From contig CM055106.1 in assembly GCA_029204225.1 (NCBI GenBank), positions 39,521,827 to 39,585,826 of the forward strand: a stretch of 64,000 bases of DNA, read 5' to 3'. Shown here piece by piece: positions 36,250 through 47,239 of the stretch; positions within the stretch are counted from its first letter, which is position 1, and each line of letters begins with the position of its first letter. The position numbers were made by a program, and so were the translations under genes. The DNA is from Diphasiastrum complanatum. Its lineage: Eukaryota > Streptophyta > Lycopodiopsida > Lycopodiales > Lycopodiaceae. The notes beneath the pieces were generated by a model, which searched no databases, was not told the DNA's origin, and saw nothing but the letters and a program-made list of their open reading frames with translations.

Positions 36250-37190
36250 GCTTACATATTGATACCTTAGAGTTGATAACAACATTGCAGAGTTCAAATA
36301 CAAGCACAAGTCTCTTGCATGAACTTTATCTATTTCTTCTTACATTTTCGTTATGCAAACAAAAGCAAGGTCTCTATCTTCTTAGTTTCCCTTGCCGGGT
36401 GTTCGTGTCATGCATATATATATATTTAGACTTCACATACTCTTTGATAAAGTAAGTCATCAAACTTCTATTATTATATAGTTTAGTCTTCTAATAATAA
36501 CTAGAACAATATTTAGATGAATGTTATTAGGACATGATACCTTAATGTTGATAGCAACATGTGGAGTTTAAATCCAAGCATATGTCTTTTGCATCAATAA
36601 TATATATTTCTTCTTCCTACATTTGGGCATGCAAACAAAAGCAAGGTATCTATCTTCTTGATTCCCCTCCATCAAAGTTATTGTGTGTGTCATGCGTAGA
36701 GATGATATTAGACTTCACATACTCTTCAATAGAGTAAGTCGTCATACTTTGACTTATATATAGCTTTTCAATTACTACCAGCATAATATCAAGATGAATA
36801 ATATAGTATGCCTCTTGCATTAACATTACCTTTGTTTGTGTCATGCATACATATGATTTTAGACTTCACATACTCTTCAATAGAGTAAGTCATCAAAATT
36901 TTATTAATACATTGTTTAGCCTTTTAGTAATAACTAGCATAACATCAAGATGAATGCTATTATGTATTAATACCTTAATGTTGATAAAATTGCGAAATTC
37001 AAATTCCAAGCATATGTCTCTTGCATTAACATTATCTATTTCTTCTTCCTATATTTGGACATGCAAACAATATATCTTCTTAGTTCCCCTCGATGAAGTT
37101 ATCATTTGTGTCATGCACAGATGTGAATTTAGACTTCACATACTTTTCAATGGAGTAAGTACTCAAGCTTTTAATAATATAGTTTATCCT
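36250..37190. repeat. Tandem array of a ~280-bp unit, four copies
   Basis: The anchor AGACTTCACATACT recurs at 36429, 36710, 36861 and 37131 (the last ending CATACTT), with spacings of 281, 151 and 270. Each full unit has ATACCTTA(G/A)(A/T)GTTGATA, CAAGCA(C/T)A(A/T)GTCT(C/T)TTGCAT, a CTTCTT block and GTGTCATGC before the anchor. The third unit lacks about 130 bp. No protein is encoded. Confidence 0.8.
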
Positions 37191-38650
37191 TTGTGAGACC
37201 AGGCCAAAGATGGATGTTGTTTCACTTCCTTCTCAAATTGATGTGCATGTAAATATTTCTCTCAATTTTTTGACCTAACATTAGAGGAAGTCTAACCATC
37301 AAAAGAGTTTCCTGTAAAGATGAGTTTTTGACTTCTCAACCACTCCAATGTCCACATGGCCCAATAGAAATCCGCAACAATAGCCAACTTGTAAAAGTCA
37401 TGGACTCCCATCATGTGAACATGGACTGTAATTTCCCACATTGGGCAGGTCCAAAATTGCTCAAAACAAGTGTGGGCAAACTCCCATAATGTGAACATAG
37501 ACTCTAGCTGCTCAAAACTAAATTTCGGGTAGACCTTGAGCATTTCTCTCTAGACTAGATGTTCTCTCTCCTAGCTGGTACTTAAAAGGCTCTTATGGTA
37601 TCCAAATTCCTTCCAGTGAATAGAAATCCATTGTACGAAGTCAAAGTATCTTTTACCTTATTCAATTGCACGGGACAAAACATAAAAAATCTTTTTTTAA
37701 AGATGCAGACTCCTGACCATTGGTATAAAATTTGACTAAGTTATAATTGCTTTATTGGATAGTATGATGCCCTAACAAAATTATATAACACTTGTTATGT
37801 CCATGTGAACTTACAATATAATGTTTTTTTGTTGAAGATTTACATAGGGGTATGGTATTTTTGGTGACCTTCATAGGTGGTTCAAATCATTTTTGAAGTT
37901 ATGTCTTGCTCTCATAGGCTTGTTGTAGATCCTCAAGTGATCCATAAAGGTCATGTAATAGAACATTTTCCAATACGTAAGCACCCCCATAAGTCAACGC
38001 TCTTTCATTTTTTGACGGCATTATGGGGTGTGATGTCTTGGGCTTGCTTGAGTAGGGCATTACACCTAGAATTGCTTGGGACACTAGCTAGAGTGAGGCA
38101 ATTTGCCCATCATCACTCGATCAACTAAAAAAACCAGGCGCTATTTATGTCGGGTAAAGCCCTTGGACATAGGCTTTTACAACCCTCCATTCCCTTGCTC
38201 TCAGGCGTTAACATAAATACTTAGCAAAATCAAGTACTTTATTTCTTTGGGCATTATTCCTCCCCATGGTCTTTGGAGCATAACGGACATTAAAACTCAC
38301 GTGCTTTGGGGCATAAAGGACATTATGTGCATAGAGCGCATGGACATTGGAGCATAAATCAATCCATAGATGACATGTGTCAACAAGAAGTTTTGCTCAC
38401 GAGTAAAAGATCTAGTGTTGAGATCTACACTTTTTCAAGTCCTTGGCCTTGGGCTATTTTCCCTAGTAAGGTCTTTTAGATGTGTAAAGCCATCTCGACA
38501 AGCCTTAATCCCTCACTTAGGGTTGCGTAGACAAAGATAGTTCCAACCTCCCAAATCCATGTCAATCTCTTAGTCCATGTGGACATGGCCATGTTCATGT
38601 CCTAAAAACCAAAGGGTCCTTGTTAGCTTCATTGCAACACAAGACAGAAT
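37191..38650. other. Unassigned stretch
   Basis: No gene is recognised. A minus-strand open frame (37292-37543) and a plus-strand one (37877-38128) have no known domain. Short local repeats (GGACATTAAA/GGACATTATG, GGAGCATAA) recur around 38250-38360. Confidence 0.35.
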
Positions 38651-38918
<268 letters not shown>

Positions 38919-39151
38919 CTCACCTCCCTCTCCGCTCACCTCCCATCTCTCTCAACACACACACAGTCTCTCTCTCTCTACACCCATTGCCTCTCTCTCC
39001 ACCATCAATGCTGCAGCCATCCCCGCCATAGCTCGCACTCTTGCCCCCCTCCCTCTCTCTTTCTCTATCCAACACCTCACATGATCTCCATTCTCGTCTC
39101 CTCCCATCCACAACAGCGCCCTCTCAAAACCTCTCTCTCCACCATCGCAGT

Positions 39152-39925
39152 TGTTGGAAGTATTTCTAGTTTACGCGATGGCTAGATCTACTTACGGGTG
39201 TAGTATAGGGATGTAGAGATTCGTCCACTTTTTAAGTTTCTACAACAAGCTTCAACAGAATACGGAAAGAATCAACAGGAATGAGAACACTAAGGCTTAC
39301 CCAACTAGTGCCCGTAACAGAAATAAAGCTAATTAATGACAACAATAAAATTCCTTGCTAAGGCAAACCCAACTAGCAAGATTACTAATCCTACGTAACA
39401 CCCAAAGAAAGATAATAAGAATTGTGGCTAAACTAAGCAATAAACACTTAAAACCATGCCACAATTAAAGGCCAATGCACCTTCCCTCAAGCTATGCACC
39501 TTCCAATGGAAACACAATGAAATGCAAGATAATCACAATAGTAATTTTGCCTTAATCACAAAGTGTTGTTTACAATGCAAATACCTCTCCTTTTATGGCA
39601 AGGAGGGCATAAGTGTCTACTAACTTATGGGACTAATTTGTTTCCAGCCTTTCTAGAACTTCTAACTTAGGATTCAGAACTTCAAAGTTCTTAACTTAGG
39701 AAAACTTAAGATAAAATATTTCTAATCTTAAGTTTCCTAAGTCTAAGTTCTAAATCTAAGTTTAAGCTATTTTATTATTATTTAAGCTTCTACTCACGGA
39801 CTTACAAAACACATGCCATGGTTGAAGTTTATTGACATATACTCATATGTGGTCTTACAAAACACATGCCACGGAGTGTTATTTCTTTCTTTTTTATTTT
39901 CTCTGTGTTAGCACAGTTGCTAACA
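39152..39925 (-). mobile_element. Full-length gypsy LTR (L1), 3' LTR of a minus-strand element
   Basis: 774 bp, plus-strand TGTTGGAAG...TTGCTAACA, that is TGTTAGCAA...CCAACA on the element strand. A purine tract AAGGAGGGGGATAA sits immediately upstream on the element strand (39926-39939), as expected of the polypurine tract before a 3' LTR. It shows long near-identity to 43822-44591 and to the partial copy at 40858-41328. Confidence 0.85.
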
Positions 39926-39937
39926 TTATCCCCCTCC

Positions 39938-40855
39938 TTATTGAATTGGTGGTCCCTCCAATGCACGTTGTTCAGGTTTAGAGAAGGAAGGATCCATCTG
40001 TCCTGAAGTTAAATATTCTGTAATTTCCTTAGCCCATACAGGTGTAGAGTCAACTTGGAAAAAGATTGCATCTAGTAAATTATCGTTGACGCCTTGATCA
40101 GGGGTAGGAAGGTTAGGGATTCGGAATAGATGGTCTGCTAGAAAATGCTGAACTCCCTTATGAACCACGATCCTAAACTCTTCTCACAGTAATAGGATCC
40201 ATCTAGTAATACGGCCTGTGGTGCAAGTCTTGTTGATGAGATACAACAATGCTTGATGATCAGTGAAGAACGCAAAGACTTTTCCTAGAAGATAATGGCA
40301 AAACTTCTGAACCGCATATACCATTGCCAAAGCTTCACATTTGGTAGTGGTATAATTGACTTCAGTAGGTATCAATTGTCGACTAAGAAAACGGATTGGG
40401 TAGTCCTTTTTGAATTCTCCCGGTTGGGTGAGCACTGCTCCAATGGCATACTTGGATGCATTGGTATGCACATGGAATTCTTTAGAATAATCAAAAGCCC
40501 GGAGAATGGGTGCATTGGTAAGGGCTTCTTTGAGTTGATTAAAGGCGACGCATTGTTCATCCATCCATTTGGGAGCTACAACTACTTTGTAGATTAAGCG
40601 TGCTTTGTTAGCGAAATCAAAATAAAGCACCGATAGTAGTTGGCGTGGCCAAGGAAAGAGTAAACTTCACGTATCGTACACGGTTCCGGTAGATTTTGAA
40701 TGATAAGGATCTTTTCAGGGTCAGTGGCAATGCCATTTTGTGAGATAATATGTCCTAACACAATACCATGGGTTACCCAAATCTGGCATTTTTCAGGATT
40801 AAGAGAGATGTCGAAGCGTTAACATTGGATAAAAAAAATTCGAGCACAGACAGAG
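39938..40855 (-). pseudogene. Ty3/gypsy RT C-terminus and RNase H, integrase deleted
   Basis: Minus strand. The RT thumb reads LNPEKCQIW-VTHGIVLGHII and PEKILIIQNLPEPCTIREV then SFLGHANYYR. Next come the RT-RNase H connection (FNQLKEALTNAPILRAFDY) and RNase H motifs ASKYAIGAVLTQ, TKCEALAMVYAVQKF and TDHQALLYLI. The tail LADHLFRIPN...QVDSTPVWAKEI normally precedes integrase. Here it runs straight into GPPIQ, a stop and the polypurine tract, so integrase is deleted. The RT N-terminus is missing, cut by LTR sequence at about 40857. Confidence 0.85.
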
Positions 40856-40857
40856 GA

Positions 40858-41328
40858 GGCAAGAGGAGGCCCGAGCACCTTCCCTCAAGCTATGCACCTT
40901 CCAATGGGAACACAATGAAATGCAAGATAATCACAATAGTAGTTTTGCCTTAATCACAAAGTGTTGTTTACAATGCAAATACCTCTCCTTTTATGGCAAG
41001 GAGGGTCTTCCATAAGTGTCTACTAACTTATGGGACTAATCTGTTTCTAGCCTTTCTAGAACTTCTAACTTAGGATTCAGAACTTCAAAGTTCTTAACTT
41101 AGGAAGACTTAAAGAAAAATATTTCTAATCTTAAGTTTCCTAAGTCTAAGTTCTAAATCTAAGTTTAAGCTATTTTATTATTATTTAAGCTTCTACTCGA
41201 GGACTTACAAAACACATGCCATGGTTGAAGTTTATTGATAGATACTCATACGTGGTCTTACAAAACACATGCCACGGAGTTTTATTTCTTTCTTTTTTAT
41301 TTTCTTTGTGTTAGCACAGTTGCTAACA
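40858..41328 (-). mobile_element. Partial gypsy LTR (L2)
   Basis: Matches the 3' two-thirds of L1 and L3 (plus-strand CACCTTCCCTCAAGC... to TTGCTAACA), but its first ~330 bp are missing. It begins with GGCAAGAGGAGGCCCGAGCA (40858-40877), a tract that belongs to the gag start of this family. A polypurine tract (AAGGAGGGGGATAA on the minus strand, 41329-41342) abuts its far end, so it serves as the 3' LTR of the element to its right. Confidence 0.8.
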
Positions 41329-41340
41329 TTATCCCCCTCC

Positions 41341-42975
41341 TTATTGGATTGGTAGTCCCACACCAATTGATGCCTTTTCATCTTGGATCTTTTGTGCTTC
41401 TTGGAGGCGAGACTGTTGCTGTCGGGAGTGGTAGATTGTCGTGTCGATGCCCTCCATCATTTGCCACCGTAATTTGTTCAAGAAGGGCATGGGTTTGTAA
41501 TAATGGAACATACCCTGGAGAAAGTTATGGGTTTTCCATAGCTCCACCATATCAATGTGCAGGGCGGAAGTGAGTGCAGCGCGATAATAGAGCCTTGCAA
41601 CGTTGATATGGTTGTCTTGCGTTCGCAAGGGTTTATTGATATGAAGGGTGATTGGGGGTAACCCTTGATCCCAAAAACCTCTAAGTTTTGCTAGAAATGC
41701 CACCAGGCCACAATTATCCGCAAAATATCTGACGTCGCGATTAGGATTGTCATGGTGCCTCTGGTAGAATACTCGGCAGTTGGTGACCATGTCTTCGGCT
41801 AAGTTGCCGGTATCTATGCCTGTGAGCTTAGGCCAAAAGATTCTGTTCTTGACCTTGGTGGTAGGAAACGGTTCTCGCCTCGCTACTGGATAGTAATAAG
41901 GATTTGTACGCATGTAGGAGGGAGCTTCGATATACCGTGTCATTGAGGTCTTACTTTGCAGGAAGAGTTGATGATGTCAGAGAGGTTGTGGATCCAGGAG
42001 TTTGATTGCTTCTTTATGTGTTTTACTCTGGTCTAGATCTGGCAGTATGTAGCCACCTCGCTCTTTTGTTGTTGGATATTTCTTGGCAAACTCCTGAGAG
42101 GTGCGCAACTCCTTGCTCGGTTCTAGGGACGTGATTCTGTGCCGAATGGTTGGGGCTTCAGAGGCAATCTCGTGTTGAATTTGGGGATCGGGTTCAGGAG
42201 AGAGAGGAGGTGAGGGGTTAGCTTTAGCAATTCTTTGTGACTCAGGAGAAAATTGTCGTGGAATGAAAGGGGGGTTAGTGGTGTCGAGAGGGTTAGAAGC
42301 GGTGGAAGGAAAAAGATAATGTTGGGAACTGGTACTCCCAGAGCCTGATGGATTGATTAGTGTTTGAGCTTCTTGCCCTAGGGGTTGGCCACTGTCCCCC
42401 TAGAGTGCCGAATAGATTGTATTGGAGCTCATTCACCAACCATACGACTTTTTGAGAAAATCAGGAGCAGGGCTAGACGGAGGTGTATGAAAAGCAGGTG
42501 GAGGTGATTGTGGATTGAGGGATACAAGAGGTGGGGAGATACTACATGGCAGAGATGTTTGGATTGGGTTAGTGATAACAGTGGTTGATGGAAGTGCACT
42601 TAGTAATTGTAATGCAAAATCATCTACGTTGACTGTGGAATCAAGTAGGGTGGAGATTTGTACAAGTGAGGGCTTTTGTGGAAGTGTGGAAGTGAAGCCC
42701 GTGTTGAGAGTTAGTGAGGGTGTGGAGGTGGCAGTAAATGGTGGGGGTGGTGGTGGGAGTGTGAGAGCAAGTGATGGAGAGGAGATTGTCTGTGTGGACG
42801 GAATCATGCCCATAGGATCAGAGCCGGAAGTGTCTGCCGTCCTGGAGCTGCCTGCTGCTGCCACTACTGCTTGTCTGCGTTGCTGGGCTTGGTGAAGTAA
42901 GGTCGTCTGCTGCTCTAGGACCTCCTTTGGGACTTGAGATGGTTTAAGCCTCCCTCCAGATTCAGCATATTCCAC
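41341..42975 (-). CDS. Accessory reading frame of a pol-less gypsy element, function unknown
   Basis: Minus strand, between gag and the 3' polypurine tract. A Pro/Ser/Thr-rich block (42975-42433, with LTLPPPPPPF) is followed after a stop by an open stretch 42425-41970 (TSNPLD, SPPLSPEPDPQ, KKYPTTKERGGYIL). Then comes 41943-41341, a compact globular-looking part (DVRYFADNCGLVAFLAKLRG, YRAALTSALHIDMVELWK) that ends PIQ just before the polypurine tract. Only a few stops interrupt about 540 codons. No RT, RNase H, protease or integrase motif is present. Element 1 ends with the same PIQ-stop, so a complete family member may carry this frame after pol. I do not recognise the product. Confidence 0.5.
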
Positions 42976-43058
42976 CCCGATGTTGCTGGATAGAATGTCA
43001 TGAGGGACATCGGCTTCTGTGTTGATGGCCTTCCCTTTCTGCTTCTTAGTAGGTGGGG

Positions 43059-43800
43059 CTAGTGAGACCGGTTCAGCTGTTGTGGAGGGTAAGGGCGGTA
43101 AGCTCGATAGATGGTGGGTCTAGTGGCTGCTGGGAAATGGTTTCGCAGTCGAGGGCATTGATTAGCAATGTGATGTTGTGAGAAGATTGGACACCAGACA
43201 TTTTCCCTTGTTGGAAAGGATTTCTCAGCAACCTGTTTCATGGCGGTTTGGAAATCGGCAGTGAGTTTATCCATATGAGATTGTTGAACTTTTTGCCAGG
43301 TTTCCATTTGATGTAGAAGTTTAGAAGATTGAGCAATATTGTCAGACTTCGTGTGATTAGGACGGTCCGAATTCTTAGATTTCTTTTCACGATGGTCAAA
43401 GTCATCATCAGAAACTTCGTCTTCCTCACGGATTGCATCGGTCATCACATCTTTTAAGTTGATCATAAAAGTCAACTGGTTTGAATTCACGGCGGATGTT
43501 TTTAGGCAATCCAACTAAGAACAAGTTTTATGGCCATATGTTCGGTGATATTTTCATCAACACATTCTACTTTGAGATGTTTAAAACACTCAATGTAGTT
43601 TCGAACAGACTCTTCGCGACGCATCTTGATGTGGGTAATTGAATGAATGGGCTCTAAGTCAGTTTGGATGGTTTGAAATGCTTGATGAGAGCGTTCTTGA
43701 GGGTGGTCCAAGAAGCAAGATCAGGAGCTTCGAGATTCAAGTACCATTCCTTGGTGGTTCCATAGAGTACTATGGAACTTAGAGAGACAAGAGGAGGCCC
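43059..43800 (-). pseudogene. gag: Ty3/gypsy gag with degenerate zinc knuckle
   Basis: Begins on the minus strand right after the 5' LTR and a primer-binding-like TTGGCGTCGTTG. Gag motifs are VLYGTTKEWYLNL, WTTLKNALIKHF, then after a frameshift IKMRREESVRNYIECFKHLK and ENITEHMAIKLVLSW. A charged linker follows. The end has WCPIFSQHHIANQCPRLRNHF, where the second Cys of a CX2C knuckle is Phe. Stops at about 43670 and 43508 break it. Confidence 0.75.
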
Positions 43801-43821
43801 GAGCAACGACAACGACGCCAA

Positions 43822-44591
43822 TGCTGGAAGTATTTCTAGTTTACGCGATTGCTAGATCTACTTACGAGTGTAGTATAGGGATGTAGAGATTCGTCCACTT
43901 TTTAAGTTTCTACAACAAGCTTCAACAGAATACGGAAAGAATTAACATGAATGAGAACACTAAGGCTTACCCAACTAGTGCCCGTAACAGAAATAAAGCT
44001 AATTAATGACAACAATAAAACCCAACTAGCAAGATTACTAATCCTACGTAACACCCAAAGGGAGATACTATAAGCAATAAACACTTAAAACCATGCCACA
44101 ATTAAAGGCCAATGAAAAGAGGCAAGAGGAGGCCCGAGCACCTTCCCTCAAGCTATGCACCTTCTAATGGGAACACAATGAAATGCAAGATTATCACAAT
44201 AGTGATTTTGCCTTAATCACAAAGTGTTGTTTACAATGCAAATACCTCTCCTTTTATGGCAAGGAGGGTCTTCCATATGTGTCTACTAACTTATGGGACT
44301 AATCTGTTTCTAGCCTTTCTAGAACTTCTAACTTAGGATTCAGAACTTCAAAGTTCTTAACTTAAGAAAACTTAAAATAAAATATTTCTAATCTTAAGTT
44401 TCCTAAGTCTAAGTTCTAAATCTAAGTTTAAGCTATTTTATTATTATTTAAGCTTCTACTCATGGACTTACAAAACACATGTCATGGTTGAAGTTTATTG
44501 ATAGATACTCATACGTGGTCTTACAAAACACATGCCACGGAGTTTTATTTGTTTCTTTTTTATTTTCTCTGTGTTAGCACAGTTGCTAACA
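43822..44591 (-). mobile_element. Full-length gypsy LTR (L3), 5' LTR of the pol-less element
   Basis: 770 bp, plus-strand TGCTGGAAG...TTGCTAACA. Compared with L1 it has a short deletion near 44020 and 44070 and an insertion containing GGCAAGAGGAGGCCCGAGCA at 44121-44140. Its element-strand end (CCAGCA) is followed by TTGGCGTCGTTGTCG, a plausible tRNA primer-binding site. Outer 5-bp flanks (GCAGT left of L1, ACAAT right of L3) do not match, so no simple target duplication spans the complex. Confidence 0.8.
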
Positions 44592-44628
44592 ACAATCTCT
44601 CTATAACCTCTCTCTGTCTCCACCATCG

Positions 44629-44632
<4 letters not shown>

Positions 44633-44691
<59 letters not shown>
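44633..44691. repeat. (CT)n microsatellite
   Basis: An uninterrupted CT run just right of the gypsy complex. The complex sits between CT-rich sequences on both sides. Confidence 0.95.
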
Positions 44692-44697
<6 letters not shown>

Positions 44698-44699
44698 TC

Positions 44700-46570
44700 T
44701 TTCTCCAACTTTCGTTTCCTTTTGTAAAATCAACGGGTTTGCCCTTCAACCAAATTTAACTGCACTTCAAATACGATTTAGGGCAAACCTGGACCAATAA
44801 AAAGCTCCGAATCACGTTTTCTCCACAACAGCCTACATTCTCTCCCCCTGAGGATTATTACATGTTTGCCTAGCATTTTTTAAGTTTTGAAGCCCTAGTT
44901 TTGGATTAGGGTCTATTTGCTATTGCATTGTCATAAATTTTTCACAAACTTTTTTCCAACCAGGTTTGTAAACATAACTAGTTTACTTCAAAATTTCCTT
45001 ATAGGATAAATGTGCAAAGCCCACATGTCTATGCTCTATTAGTAACTGACATGTGTCGATCACTTGTAGTTAGGATTTTTGAAGAAATCTTGAATAGTAG
45101 TATGGACCAATTAAAACGCGTAAAGTGTGTTGGTCTGTCACTACCTAGATCAGGTTTTTCTCTCACACCCTCCTTTCTATCCATAGTCCCCCTTAGTTAA
45201 TTAGGGTTTTACGCCCATTTTCTTGTTCAATTTTATCTCCAAGACTCTAATTCTCCACTCATCCAGTTTCTTCATAAAATAAAGGATTCGCTCGAAAGAT
45301 TACTTCACATCCTTGAGGATGATCAAGTCTTGAAAAGGTTGCCTTCTTTTGACAGATTATAAGTTCCCTAGAATATGCTAATACAAAGTTGTCAACAAAC
45401 CTCCCATAAAAGGTTGAACCTCACATTATGAACCTTAAAAGTGACCTCACCTTCTTCTTTTTTGCATATTATGAAATTTGATAGTGACCTCACTAATTTT
45501 TTTGGCATATTATGAATCCTAAAGTCCATAAAAGGTAAGAAATTTGAGGAGAGAGTATGGCCCATAAAGATGCATAAGTGAGGCCCTTAAAACATTTTGG
45601 ACAATAAAAAAGGGTCTTCCTTGCCACCTTTAATGATTGGAAAAGATCCTTTTAGCTTTTTGTGAGTTTTACATTTCAATGACCGTTCATTTATGGCAAA
45701 GCCGTTACGTTTACTATTGTTTTTACCATGTGCAAAGGTCAAAGGACCAATCCCTAATACATGAAAGTGCACCACCTTCATAAGCAAGTTGATTTTGTTT
45801 CAGTGTTTCTTATGGGTCAATTGTGTCTCTTCCATAGAGGATTGCAAATAACCACTTGCCATATTCCAGAAAGAATTCAATGGGGTTGGCTCAATTGGTT
45901 GCCTTGGCATCCAAAGTTTCTCTGGTCCAAGGTTCACTCCCTCTTGGAAACCCAGATGCTTGTTCCATAAAAGGGGTGGGGGGTTCAATGTGGACCAATC
46001 ATAAATTCACATCACGTTAAGTTTGTCATTGCCCATGTTATTCACTCTCACTTGTAGTTATTAATTATGGCTAATGACTAGTCAATTTTTACCATGTGGA
46101 GACATTTATTTCAGTTTGCTATAAACCACATATTTCTGCATACGGTCACATGAACGTGATTAGCACAACTACTTCGTAGTTCTCAATTACATCAAAAAGT
46201 TGTCACTCTTATATGAGATAAAACCTTACATATGTGTCGCCCCTATAAGACTTTGCATACAATAATAGTACGTCTACATTTCATATCCATCATCTTCCTT
46301 ATACGTAAAAGTTTATATAGGAAAATACTTGGTGCAATTTTTCCCACTCATTTTATTAGCATTTATGTTCATGTACCAAGCATAATGCCCAAATCATGGT
46401 AAAGCATGGATTATGTTCTTTTCTTAGCACCTAAAAAGAAGATTCAAATGAAATTTGCTAGTGTTGGGTGGTTATAGTATTTTTATGATACCCATTGGTT
46501 CCATTTTTTATGACGTTCCTTTAACCATATATAACTACCAATTTCGGTCGTTTGAAAACCTCCTGTGCTC
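44700..46570. other. Unassigned stretch
   Basis: No gene or recognised repeat domain. A TTAGGGTTT sequence near 45202 is a lone telo-box-like match without supporting context. Confidence 0.3.
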
Positions 46571-46576
46571 ATTTAT

Positions 46577-46663
46577 CTGCCAAATATTAATATCGTTAAA
46601 TATCTTAATACGTGTCGTTACCTGCCAAATATTAATATCGTCAAATATCTTAATACGTGTCGG
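46577..46663. repeat. 45-bp direct duplication
   Basis: CTGCCAAATATTAATATCGT...CTTAATACGTGTCG occurs twice in tandem, starting 46577 and 46622, with one or two differences. Confidence 0.85.
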
Positions 46664-46952
46664 GCCTGCTATCAAAAGGTGTCAATATGGGTATGAACCA
46701 AACCTATATTCATTGATCTCAATAACAACCGTTTCCCTCATAAATAAAAATATAATACCCATATTGATACCCTCTATTCGTAAATGAACTTCTGTTATAC
46801 CCAACAAACACTAGTATTAAAGACGAGCAAAGTCCAAGCAATTTGCCTCTGCTTTGGAACATGATTAGGCCCACACTAGACCGAGGGCAAGAAAGGCATC
46901 ATCTAGGGGGTTTAGAGCACATCCCCATGGATTTGGAGCACGTCACCATTTT

Positions 46953-47195
46953 GTTATTCCATTGCTAAGGCCGTTGGAGGGTGGGTAGAAGGGTCCTTTA
47001 AAGCCATTCTTCACTGGAGCAAGCTTGTCATCTTCACGGGTTCATTATTCCACTGCTAAGACCGTTGAAAGGGTGGGTAGAAGGGTCCTCTAAAGCCATT
47101 CTTCACGGTTCATTATTCCACTGCTAAGGCCGTTGAGAGGGTGGGTAGAAGGGTCCTCTAAAGCCATTCTTCACTCGAGCAAGCTTGTCATCTTT
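46953..47195. repeat. Three tandem copies of a ~65-90-bp unit
   Basis: Each copy holds TTATTCCA(T/C)TGCTAAG, CCGTTG and GGGTGGGTAGAAGGGTCCT, then AAAGCCATTCTTCAC. The outer two also carry GAGCAAGCTTGTCATCTT. The array lies about 150 bp upstream of the probable transcription start region of the Ca2+-ATPase gene. Confidence 0.85.
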
Positions 47196-47239
47196 TGCTC
47201 GGGGACATAACTTTCCCATGGATGTAGAGATGGAATTCC

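Noticed and set aside
42515-42895. 126-codon plus-strand Gly/Val-rich frame
   Set aside because: It is antisense to the Pro-rich accessory frame of the gypsy element, and its composition mirrors that frame.
39147-44596. Single intact gypsy element with a target duplication
   Set aside because: The outer flanks GCAGT and ACAAT differ, and the interior is composite.
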